Shown here: positions 24,710 through 32,696 of the stretch, one piece after another | Numbering within the stretch: position 1 is the stretch's first letter | How the letters are laid out: each line of letters starts with the position of its first letter | Assembly (NCBI RefSeq): GCF_003119195.2 | Contig: NZ_CP022260.1 | Location: 713,501 to 777,500 of the forward strand | From: Azospirillum baldaniorum | Lineage (GTDB): Bacteria; Pseudomonadota; Alphaproteobacteria; Azospirillales; Azospirillaceae | Reading direction: 5' to 3' | DNA length: 64,000 nucleotides | The notes under the pieces: model-generated | What the model was told of the DNA's origin: nothing | Databases searched by the model: none | Seen by the model: the letters and a program-made list of their open reading frames with translations, nothing else | Made by a program: the position numbers and the translations under genes

Positions 24710-26152
24710 ATGCCCGCCGATTTGTCCGACCTGATGCTTGTCCCCATCGACCGGACGGGCGGGGAACCGCTGCTGCGACAGGTCTACGGCGCGCTGCGCC
24801 GGGCCATCCTGTCCGGTGCCCTGCCACCCGGCGGGAAGCTGCCGCCGACGCGCGCCCTGGCCGAACGGCTCGGCGTCGCCCGCAACACGGTGGTCGTCGC
24901 CTATGAGCAGCTTCTGGCCGAGGGCTTCATCGAGGGGCGCGTCGGGGCGGGCAGCTTCGTGTCCAGCGATCTGCCGGACGGGTTGGAGGTGTCGCCGCCG
25001 GAACAGCCCCGCCGCGTCCCCTCCCCGCCCCCATCGGCCACCCCCTTCGGCACCCTCCCGTTCAGCACGGGGCGCTGCGCCCTGGACGAGCGCAGTTTGC
25101 GGATCTGGCGCAGCCTGACCCTGCGGCACCTCCAGCGGCCCGACCCGGAGATGCTCGGCTACGGCGAACCCGGCGGGCCGGCGGCGCTGCGGCAGGCCAT
25201 CGCCCGCTACCTCCAGAGCGCGCGGGCGGTACGCTGCGAGCCGGAGCAGGTGGTGATCACCGCCGGCGCCCAGCAGGCCATCGACCTCGTGCTGCGTGTG
25301 CTGCTGCGACCCGGCGACCCGGTGTGGCTGGAAGACCCCTGCTACCCCGCGGTGCGCGCCGCGCTGGAAGCGGCACGGGCGCGCGTCGTGCCGGTGCCCG
25401 TCGATGGGCAGGGCATGGTAGCGGCGGCGGGCGTCGCCGCGGCGCCGGACGCCCGGCTGGCCTATGTCACGCCGTCCTCTCATTACCCGCTGGGGGTCGT
25501 GCTGTCGATGGCGCGGCGGATGGAGCTTCTGGCCTGGGCGCGCACGGCCGGCGCCTGGGTGCTGGAGGACGATTACGACAGCGAGTTCCGCTACGCCGGC
25601 CGTCCGCTCGCCTCGCTCCAGGGGATCGACGGCGGCGGGCGGGTCATCTACGTCGGCACCTTCAGCAAGGTCCTGTTTCCCGGCCTGCGGCTCGGCTACG
25701 CCGTCCTGCCGCCCGAGTTGCTGGACCCGGTGCTCACCATGCGTCGCCTGACCGATTGGCACCCGGCGACGCTCTACACGGGCGTGGTGACGGATTTCCT
25801 GAACGATGGTCATTTCGGCCCGCACCTGCGCCGCATGCGCCGCCGCTACACGGCCGCGCGGGATGCGCTGGCCGACGCCATCGGCGCCCATCTCTCCCCC
25901 TGGATGGAGGCGGAGGTGCCGGAGCAGGGCATGAAGCTGATCGCCCGCCTACGCCCCGGCCTGTCGGACCGCGCCGTGGAGGCGGTGGCGGCCCGGCGTG
26001 GCATCGCCGTCCGCTCGGTCAGCCCGATGCACATCGCCACCCCGCCGTTGCAGGCGCTGATGCTGGGCTTCACCGGCCACGAGCCGGGCGCCCTGCGCCA
26101 CGCCGCCCGCGAACTCGGCGCCGCGTTGGCGGCCGCACGATTAGACGTCTAA
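24710..26152 (+). CDS. MocR/PdxR-type transcriptional regulator (GntR-aminotransferase fusion)
   Basis: A 480-residue fusion. The N-terminal GntR winged helix (about 15-80) has LRRAILSGALPPGGKLPPTR and LGVARNTVVVAYEQLLAEGF. A fold-type I aminotransferase domain follows, with EMLGYGEPGGPAALRQAIAR, EDDYDSEFRY and the PLP Lys in GTFSKVLFPGLRLGY (near 320). Family members use PLP or an aminoaldehyde-PLP adduct as the signal. The divergent PNPOx-like gene and the TGGTCC dyad suggest local control. ATG 24710 is chosen over GTG 24671 because the latter overlaps the operator. Confidence 0.9.
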   Translation: MPADLSDLMLVPIDRTGGEPLLRQVYGALRRAILSGALPPGGKLPPTRALAERLGVARNTVVVAYEQLLAEGFIEGRVGAGSFVSSDLPDGLEVSPPEQPRRVPSPPPSATPFGTLPFSTGRCALDERSLRIWRSLTLRHLQRPDPEMLGYGEPGGPAALRQAIARYLQSARAVRCEPEQVVITAGAQQAIDLVLRVLLRPGDPVWLEDPCYPAVRAALEAARARVVPVPVDGQGMVAAAGVAAAPDARLAYVTPSSHYPLGVVLSMARRMELLAWARTAGAWVLEDDYDSEFRYAGRPLASLQGIDGGGRVIYVGTFSKVLFPGLRLGYAVLPPELLDPVLTMRRLTDWHPATLYTGVVTDFLNDGHFGPHLRRMRRRYTAARDALADAIGAHLSPWMEAEVPEQGMKLIARLRPGLSDRAVEAVAARRGIAVRSVSPMHIATPPLQALMLGFTGHEPGALRHAARELGAALAAARLDV

Positions 26153-26465
26153 TCCTCATTTTCGGATGCAAAAGAGTTAATCTAAAAAAGCCTATTCCCA
26201 CCAATGCGCTTTGTGCCGCCGCACCCCCTAGCTTTCTCCGGCCGCACGGCGATCCCGGCCCTATGGGGTAGCCCCGATACTCCCTTTTCGGGCCGCTCCC
26301 CTCCGGTCGTTCGGCGCGCCCTACCCCCGATACCCTGTGCAAGGCAGGCCCCAACCTTGCGACGATCAAGCTGCATGCCTGTTGAGGGGTGGCGCCGGTC
26401 CTTCGCCGTTTCGTGGCGTTTTTTGCCGGCGTCCAGTCCATTCGAATACGGAGATATTTCTTACA
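26153..26465. other. leader region of the NAGGN operon
   Basis: 313 bases. The first 60 are A/T-rich and may end the MocR-type transcript. The middle is GC-rich. The last 60 hold a small GCC/GGC hairpin followed by a T-run (near 26405-26425) and a GGAG about 11 bases ahead of ATG 26466. I found no clear -35/-10 or general-stress (GGAAC...GTT) promoter. Confidence 0.5.
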
Positions 26466-28241
26466 ATGTGCGGCATCAGCGGGGAAATCCGCTTCGATTC
26501 TCGCCCGGCCTCCGCATCCGCGGTCGGCTCGATGACCGAAGCCCTGGCGTTGCGCGGCCCCGACGGGCAAGGCGTCTTCGCCCATGGCAGGATGGCCTTC
26601 GGCCACCGGCGGCTGAGCATCATCGACCTGTCCGAGGCGGCGCAGCAGCCGATGACCGACCCCGAGCTGGGCCTCGGCATCGTCTTCAACGGCTGCATCT
26701 ACAATTACCCGGAACTGCGGGCGGAGTTGGAAGCCAAGGGCTACCGCTTCTTCTCGCACGGCGACACCGAAGTCCTGCTGAAAGCCTATCACGCCTGGGG
26801 CCGCCGCTTCGTCGAACGGCTCTACGGCATGTTCGCCTTCGCCATCTGGGAGCGCGACAGCGGGCGCGTCACGCTGGGCCGCGACCGGCTGGGCATCAAG
26901 CCGCTCTACCTATCCGAGACGGCGGGACGGCTGCGCTTCGCCTCCACCCTGCCCGCCCTGCTGGCCGGCGGCGACATCGACACGACGATCGACCCGGTGG
27001 GGCTCTACCAGTATATGAGCTTCCACGCCGTCGTTCCGGCGCCGGGGACCATCCTGAAGGGCGTGCGCAAGCTGCCGCCGGCCACCCTGCTGACGCTGGA
27101 GCCGGACGGACGCCGCATCGAGGAAACCTATTGGGAACCCGTCTTCGGCCCGCCGCCCGGCGACGAACGCATGTCGGAAGGCGACTGGCAAGACGCCGTG
27201 CTGTCCACGCTGCGCAAGGCGGTGGAGCGGCGTCTGGTCGCCGACGTGCCGGTCGGCGTGCTGCTGTCGGGCGGTCTGGACAGCTCCGTCATCGTCGCCC
27301 TGCTGGCGGAGGCCGGGCAGACCGGCCTGCAGACCTTCTCCATCGGCTTCGAGACGGTGGGCCAGGAGAAGGGCGACGAGTTCCAGTATTCCGACCTGAT
27401 CGCCCAGCGCTTCCAGACCGACCATCACAAGCTGTTCATCGACAGCAACCGCGCCCTGCCCGCCCTTCAGGACTGCGTGCGGGCGATGTCGGAACCGATG
27501 GTCAGCCACGACGCCATCGGCTTCTTCCTGCTGTCGCAGGAGGTCGCCAAGCATGTGAAGGTGGTGCAGAGCGGCCAGGGCGCCGACGAGATCTTCGCGG
27601 GCTACCACTGGTACCCGCCGATGATGGAGGCGGCGGACCCGCTGTCCACCTACGCCAAGGTCTTCTTCGACCGCAACCGCGCGGAGATGGCCGAAGCACT
27701 GAACCCGCAGTATCTGGCCGACGAGGACGCGGCGAGCGCCTTCGTCGCCGCCCATTTCGCCCGGCCCGGCGCCGACCGCCCGGTGGACAAGGCGCTGCGC
27801 CTCGACACCACGGTCATGCTGGTCGACGACCCGGTGAAGCGGGTCGACAACATGACCATGGCCTGGGGGCTGGAGGGGCGCGTCCCCTTCCTTGACCACG
27901 ATCTGGTCGAGTTGGCCGCCCGCGTCCCGCCGGAGCTGAAGGTGCGCGACGGCGGCAAATACGTGCTGAAGGAGGCGGCGCGCAAGGTCGTCCCCTCCGA
28001 GGTCATCGACCGGCCCAAGGGCTATTTCCCCGTTCCGGCGCTGAAGTACCTGCGCGGTCCCTATCTGGAGCTGGTGCGCGACGTGCTGAACCAGCCCGCC
28101 GCGCGGAAGCGCGCTTTGTTCCAGCCGGCCTATCTCGACCGCCTGTTCAGCGATCCGGAAACCCACATCACGCCGCTTCGCGGTTCCAAGCTCTGGCAGG
28201 CCGCCCTGCTGGAGTTCTGGCTGCAAACCCACGGGATCTGA
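26466..28241 (+). CDS. N-acetylglutaminylglutamine amidotransferase (asparagine-synthetase-like)
   Basis: A 591-residue class II glutamine amidotransferase. The start is MCGISGE, with Cys2 as Ntn nucleophile (start Met removed), then RGPDGQGVF and FNGCIYNYPELR in the glutaminase half (1-210). The synthetase half has the PP-loop VLLSGGLDSSVIVALL (near 265-280). In the NAGGN pathway it amidates N-acetylglutaminylglutamine with ATP and Gln to give the dipeptide osmolyte. The assignment rests on the two downstream genes, which are specific to this pathway; by sequence alone it would read as AsnB. The stop is 7 bases from the next start. Confidence 0.92.
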   Translation: MCGISGEIRFDSRPASASAVGSMTEALALRGPDGQGVFAHGRMAFGHRRLSIIDLSEAAQQPMTDPELGLGIVFNGCIYNYPELRAELEAKGYRFFSHGDTEVLLKAYHAWGRRFVERLYGMFAFAIWERDSGRVTLGRDRLGIKPLYLSETAGRLRFASTLPALLAGGDIDTTIDPVGLYQYMSFHAVVPAPGTILKGVRKLPPATLLTLEPDGRRIEETYWEPVFGPPPGDERMSEGDWQDAVLSTLRKAVERRLVADVPVGVLLSGGLDSSVIVALLAEAGQTGLQTFSIGFETVGQEKGDEFQYSDLIAQRFQTDHHKLFIDSNRALPALQDCVRAMSEPMVSHDAIGFFLLSQEVAKHVKVVQSGQGADEIFAGYHWYPPMMEAADPLSTYAKVFFDRNRAEMAEALNPQYLADEDAASAFVAAHFARPGADRPVDKALRLDTTVMLVDDPVKRVDNMTMAWGLEGRVPFLDHDLVELAARVPPELKVRDGGKYVLKEAARKVVPSEVIDRPKGYFPVPALKYLRGPYLELVRDVLNQPAARKRALFQPAYLDRLFSDPETHITPLRGSKLWQAALLEFWLQTHGI

Positions 28242-28248
28242 ACACCGC

Positions 28249-30030
28249 ATGATGACGATGCAGAATCGCACCCAGACGCCTTTCCGGATCGAACGCGCCC
28301 TGGTCTCCGCCCTGATGGACGAGGACTCGCCGCGCCCGAACCGCCGGACGGGGGCGGGGCATCCCGGAGCGGAAAAGGGGCCGACGCCGCGCGCGGTGGT
28401 GAATTGCGGCTGGGGCCGCCTGCTGTTCGCCAACACCTTTCCCGACGTCGGTGAACTGATCGCCGTGATGCGCCAGGAGGGGCCGGGGCGGCGCGACATC
28501 GCGCTGTATCTGGAGGACCCCCACGTGGCGCTGGCCCAGGCGCCGACCGAGCTGTTCCTCGACCCCTCCCACACCTACCGCCTGCGCTTGGCCGGCTTCC
28601 GGCCGGGCGGCGAGACACGCGGCTTCGCCATCGAAAAACTGCGCGGCCGCCAGGACGTCGATGCCGTAAACCGCATCTACGGCGCCCGCGGCATGGTCAC
28701 CATGGACCCGGAATTCTGCTGGTCGGAGCGCGACAGCCGCGTGCTGACCCACCTGATCGCCACCGATCCGGTCAGCGGGGCGGTCATCGGCTCGGTCACC
28801 GGGGTGGACCATGTCCGCGCCTTCAAGGACCCGCAGAACGGCTCCTCCCTGTGGTGCCTGGCGGTCGATCCGCAGGCGGCCTACCCCGGCATCGGCGAAG
28901 CGCTGGTGCGCGCGCTGGCCGAGCATTTCAAGGAGCGCGGGCGCAGCTTCATGGACCTGTCGGTCCTGCACGACAACGCCAACGCCATTGCGCTCTACGA
29001 GAAGCTGGGCTTCCGGCGGGTGCCGGTCTTCGCGCTGAAGACCAAGAACCCAATCAACGAGAAGCTGTTCGCCGGCCCGGCGGTGGAGGCCAGCCTCAAC
29101 CCCTACGCCATGATCATCATCAACGAGGCCCGGCGCCGCGGCATCGGGGTGGAGGTTGTGGACGCGGAATCCAACCTGTTCCGCCTGAGCTTCGGCGGGC
29201 GAAGCATCCTGTGCCGCGAGAGCCTCAGCGAGCTGACCTCGGCGGTGGCGCTGTTCCGTTGCGACGACAAGGCGGTGACCCGGCGCACGCTGCTGCGGGC
29301 CGGCCTGTCGGTGCCGGACCAGATGACCGCGGATGGCATGGACGACAACGCGGCCTTCCTGGAGCGCCACGGCAGCGTCGTGGTGAAGCCCGCCCGCGGC
29401 GAGCAGGGCCAGGGCATCACCGTGGACGTGCGCGACGCGGAGACACTGGCCTGGGCAGTGTCCAAGGCGAAGAAGATCTGCGAAACGGTCCTGCTGGAGC
29501 AGTTTGTGCAGGGCCAGGACGTGCGCATCCTGGTCATCGACTACCGCGTCGTCGCCGCCGCGGTGCGCCGCCCGGCGGAGATCGTCGGCACCGGCGAGCG
29601 GACGATCTCGCAGCTGATCGAGGCGCAGAGCCGCCGCCGCGCCGCCGCCACCGGCGGGGAAAGCCGCATCCCGATGGACGAGGAAACGGAACGTTGCGTG
29701 CGTGACGCCGGTTTCACCATGGACTCGGTCCTTCCGGAAGGGCAGACGCTGGCCGTGCGCAAGACGGCCAACCTGCACACGGGCGGCACGCTGCACGACA
29801 TCACCGACCGCCTGCACCACCGCGTGGTGGAGGCGGCGGTGGAGGCGGCGCGCGCGCTCGACATTCCGGTGGTCGGCCTGGATCTCCTGATCCCCGACCT
29901 GCTGGGATCCGACTACGCGATCATCGAGGCGAACGAGCGGCCCGGTCTTGCCAACCACGAACCGCAGCCGACCGCCGAACGCTTCCTTGATCTTCTCTTC
30001 CCCTACTCCGCGGTCGATCCGCGGGCGTGA
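28249..30030 (+). CDS. ngg: N-acetylglutaminylglutamine synthetase
   Basis: A 593-residue bifunctional enzyme. After about 110 N-terminal residues comes a GNAT acetyltransferase domain (about 115-280) with LAVDPQAAYPGIGEALVRAL, the acetyl-CoA pyrophosphate loop, and IALYEKLGFRRVPVFALK. A RimK/cyanophycin-synthetase-like ATP-grasp domain follows (about 300-593) with VVVKPARGEQGQGITVDV and the metal-binding NERPGLANHEPQP end. Together these acetylate a glutamine and join it to a second one, making N-acetylglutaminylglutamine. It is the second gene of the NAGGN operon. The use of two catalytic domains fits the family exactly. Confidence 0.93.
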   Translation: MMTMQNRTQTPFRIERALVSALMDEDSPRPNRRTGAGHPGAEKGPTPRAVVNCGWGRLLFANTFPDVGELIAVMRQEGPGRRDIALYLEDPHVALAQAPTELFLDPSHTYRLRLAGFRPGGETRGFAIEKLRGRQDVDAVNRIYGARGMVTMDPEFCWSERDSRVLTHLIATDPVSGAVIGSVTGVDHVRAFKDPQNGSSLWCLAVDPQAAYPGIGEALVRALAEHFKERGRSFMDLSVLHDNANAIALYEKLGFRRVPVFALKTKNPINEKLFAGPAVEASLNPYAMIIINEARRRGIGVEVVDAESNLFRLSFGGRSILCRESLSELTSAVALFRCDDKAVTRRTLLRAGLSVPDQMTADGMDDNAAFLERHGSVVVKPARGEQGQGITVDVRDAETLAWAVSKAKKICETVLLEQFVQGQDVRILVIDYRVVAAAVRRPAEIVGTGERTISQLIEAQSRRRAAATGGESRIPMDEETERCVRDAGFTMDSVLPEGQTLAVRKTANLHTGGTLHDITDRLHHRVVEAAVEAARALDIPVVGLDLLIPDLLGSDYAIIEANERPGLANHEPQPTAERFLDLLFPYSAVDPRA

Positions 30031-30046
30031 CCGTTCAGGAGGTGGT

Positions 30047-31207
30047 ATGGAGCAGGCAGCCTTGACGCGGACCGGAATCGTCCGGCCGGTCATCGACATG
30101 GACTATCTGACGGGCCTTCTCCGCCGCCTGCTGGAGATCCCGAGCCCGACCGGATACACCGACCAGATCGTCCATTTCTGCGGCGACGAGCTGCACCGTC
30201 TGGGCATCCCCTTCGAACTGACCCGGCGCGGCGCGATCCGCGCCGATCTGGCGGGGCGGCAGTACAGCCCCGACCGCGCCGTGGTCGCCCATCTCGACAC
30301 GCTGGGCGCCCAGGTGAAGATGCTGAAGCCGAACGGCCGGCTGGAGGTCGTGCCCATCGGCACGTGGTCGGCGCGCTTCGCCGAGGGGGCGCGCTGCACC
30401 GTCTTCACCGACAAGGGAAGCTACCGCGGCACCATCCTGCCGCTGAAGGCGTCCGGCCACACCTTCAACGAGGAGATCGACACCCAGCCGGTGGCCTGGA
30501 CCAACCTGGAGATCCGGGTGGACGCCCGCTGCGAAACCCTGGCGGAACTGCAGTTCCACGGCTTCAACGTCGGCGACTTCGTCGCCATCGACCCGCAGGC
30601 GGAGTTCGACGCCAGCGGCTTCATCAACTCCCGCCATCTCGACGACAAGGCGGGGGTGGCGGTGATCTTCGCCGCCGCCAAGGCGGTGCTGGACGCCAAG
30701 CTGCCGTTGCCGGTGGACTGCCACCTGCTGCTGACCATCTCGGAGGAGGTTGGCTCCGGCGCCTCGTCGGTCCTGCACAAGGACGTGGCGGAGATGGTCA
30801 CCATCGACAACGGCACCACCGCCATGGGCCAGAACAGCCGCGAGTTCGGCGTGACCGTCGCCATGGCCGACAGCACCGGCCCCTTCGACTATCACCTGAC
30901 GCACAAGCTGCTGTCGCTGTGCCAGCAGCACGAGATCGAGCACCAGCGCGACGTCTTCCGCTATTACCGCTGCGACAGCGCCGCCGCCATCGAGGCCGGC
31001 AACGACATTCGCACGGCCCTGGTCTGCTTCGGCATCGACAGCTCCCACGGCTACGAGCGCATCCACGCGGACTCGCTGCGCTCACTGGCCGAACTGATCG
31101 CGCTGTACATGCAGAGCGACGTGGCGATCCCGCGCGACCGCGTCGGCATGGGGCCGATGGGCGCCTTCCCTTGGCAGCCCACCGCGCCGGCAAAGGTCGA
31201 GGAGTAA
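30047..31207 (+). CDS. NAGGN-system M42-family metallopeptidase
   Basis: A 386-residue peptidase of the osmoprotectant NAGGN system. M42 metal ligands and catalytic residues are visible: HLD at about 84-86 (VVAHLDTLGAQ), the bridging Asp in NSRHLDDKAGVAV (about 198), EE in LTISEEVGSGA (about 230), Asp in MVTIDNGTT, and His in IDSSHGYERIH. It presumably breaks down the NAGGN dipeptide when osmotic stress ends. AGGAGGTGG precedes ATG 30047, so the longer in-frame ORF from 29948 is not used. It completes the three-gene operon; the next gene, 8 bases on, is convergent. Confidence 0.92.
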   Translation: MEQAALTRTGIVRPVIDMDYLTGLLRRLLEIPSPTGYTDQIVHFCGDELHRLGIPFELTRRGAIRADLAGRQYSPDRAVVAHLDTLGAQVKMLKPNGRLEVVPIGTWSARFAEGARCTVFTDKGSYRGTILPLKASGHTFNEEIDTQPVAWTNLEIRVDARCETLAELQFHGFNVGDFVAIDPQAEFDASGFINSRHLDDKAGVAVIFAAAKAVLDAKLPLPVDCHLLLTISEEVGSGASSVLHKDVAEMVTIDNGTTAMGQNSREFGVTVAMADSTGPFDYHLTHKLLSLCQQHEIEHQRDVFRYYRCDSAAAIEAGNDIRTALVCFGIDSSHGYERIHADSLRSLAELIALYMQSDVAIPRDRVGMGPMGAFPWQPTAPAKVEE

Positions 31208-31214
31208 GGCCGCC

Positions 31215-32489
31215 TCAATCCCCCGCCGCCAATTCCGGCCGGGGCGGACCCAGCGGGTCGAGCGGGGTGACGGTCGGCGTCGTCTGGGGCAGCGGGCGGA
31301 AGCTTGCCTGGGCCTCGGCGGGCGGCGGCGGGCGCATCCGCGTGCGCCACAGGCCGTAAAGCGTCGCCGAGCCCGCCCCCGCGGCAATGAAGCCGAACAG
31401 CGCCTCCGGTCCCGCGAGGCCCATGGCGGTCGAGGCCAGCGGCGGCCCGATGATCGCCCCCACCGAGTTGGCGAGGATCAGGCCGCCGCTGACCGACACC
31501 ACATTGTCCGGCCCGGCGTGGTCGTTGGTGTGGGCGGCGCAAACCGGGTAGAGCGTGAAGGCCAGCCCGCCGAACAACGGCGCCACCAGCAGGAGCGTCT
31601 CCTGCCGCCCGCTGCCGTCCGCCAGGATCATGCCGACGCTGACCAGCGCCAGCGCCGCCGACAGGCCGATGATGACGGCGCGCCGGTCGAAGCGGTCGGA
31701 CAACCGCCCCAGCGGCCATTGCAGCGCCACCCCGCCCAGAATCAGGGTGCTCATGAACAGCGCCGTCCCCGACACCCCGAAGCCGGAGGCCGCGCCAAAC
31801 ACCGGGGCGAGGCCATAGATGGAGCCGGTGACCGTCCCGCTGATGAAGACGCCGACGACCCCCAGCGGCGACGCCTCGTACAGCCGCCGCAGGCCGTAGG
31901 ATTCGACGTTGGGCAGGGTCGGCGGCGTGGTCCGGGTCAGCGCCACCGGTACCAGGGCGAGCGTCAGCAGGATGGCGATCAGCATGAAGATGCGCACGCC
32001 CGCCTCATCGTCCAACTGCAGCAACTGCTGGCCCACCGCCGAGGCGGCGTAGAGCGTGACCATGTAGAGCGACAGGATCTGCCCGCGCGTCTCGTTGTTG
32101 GCGGTGCCGTTCAGCCAGCTTTCGATGCAGATGTAGAGGCCGGCCATGCAGAAGCCCTCGGCCAGACGCAGCACGGTCCACACCGGCACCGCGGCAAACA
32201 GGGCGTGCGACAGCGCCGCCGCCGACAGGACGGAGGCGAAGGCGGCGAAGGCGCGGATGTGGCCGACCCGCGTGATGACCCGGTGGGCGAACAGGGAGCC
32301 GCCGGTCAGCCCGGTGTAGAAGGCCGCGGTGATCAGGCCCACCGCGACCGCACCGGATTCTGTGCCGGCCAGCCGCAGGCCGATGAGCGTGCTGAGCGCG
32401 CCGTTGCCCAGCATCAGGAAAGCGACCCCGAGCAGGAGCGAAAGTACCGACCGTGCAACCTGCGGCATGTGCCCGACCACCCGTTCCAT
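31215..32489 (-). CDS. MFS transporter (YcaD-like)
   Basis: A 424-residue membrane protein with about 12 hydrophobic helices. The N-terminal half has SVLSLLLGVAFLMLGNGALS and GLITAAFYTGLTGGSLFAHR; the central loop has the MFS-type WPLGRLSDRFDRRAVI, matching the A-like motif between helices 8 and 9. It resembles the YcaD branch of the major facilitator superfamily, whose substrates are unknown. The C-terminal 40 residues are Pro-rich and cytoplasmic. The start is uncertain between ATG 32489 and ATG 32468. The gene is preceded by the cstA terminator, so it is probably transcribed alone. Confidence 0.82.
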   Translation of the reverse strand: MERVVGHMPQVARSVLSLLLGVAFLMLGNGALSTLIGLRLAGTESGAVAVGLITAAFYTGLTGGSLFAHRVITRVGHIRAFAAFASVLSAAALSHALFAAVPVWTVLRLAEGFCMAGLYICIESWLNGTANNETRGQILSLYMVTLYAASAVGQQLLQLDDEAGVRIFMLIAILLTLALVPVALTRTTPPTLPNVESYGLRRLYEASPLGVVGVFISGTVTGSIYGLAPVFGAASGFGVSGTALFMSTLILGGVALQWPLGRLSDRFDRRAVIIGLSAALALVSVGMILADGSGRQETLLLVAPLFGGLAFTLYPVCAAHTNDHAGPDNVVSVSGGLILANSVGAIIGPPLASTAMGLAGPEALFGFIAAGAGSATLYGLWRTRMRPPPPAEAQASFRPLPQTTPTVTPLDPLGPPRPELAAGD

Positions 32490-32615
32490 CCACGAAAAAC
32501 CGGCGCCGCAGCCCGGAGGCCACGGCGCCGGCCCTTGGATGGCACCCGCCGGATGGCGAATCAACCCTTGTAATTCACGGAATCGGGGCCGTCCCAGCCA
32601 TTCCACAGAAATGCA

Positions 32616-32651
32616 GAAGAGGTACCGCTGGGGGAGCAGCGATACCTCTTC
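32616..32651 (-). terminator. terminator hairpin of cstA
   Basis: A 15-base stem: GAAGAGGTACCGCTG (32616-32630) against CAGCGATACCTCTTC (32637-32651) with a 6-base loop. The single mismatch is A-C on the + strand but a G-U pair in the - strand transcript, so the hairpin is fully paired only in cstA RNA. It is 46 bases after the cstA stop and followed by a T-containing tail. Confidence 0.75.
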
Positions 32652-32696
32652 CGGTTGAGCGCTTGGTCGTCTCCGGGCGGCTTGCCCGGTGTCCGG

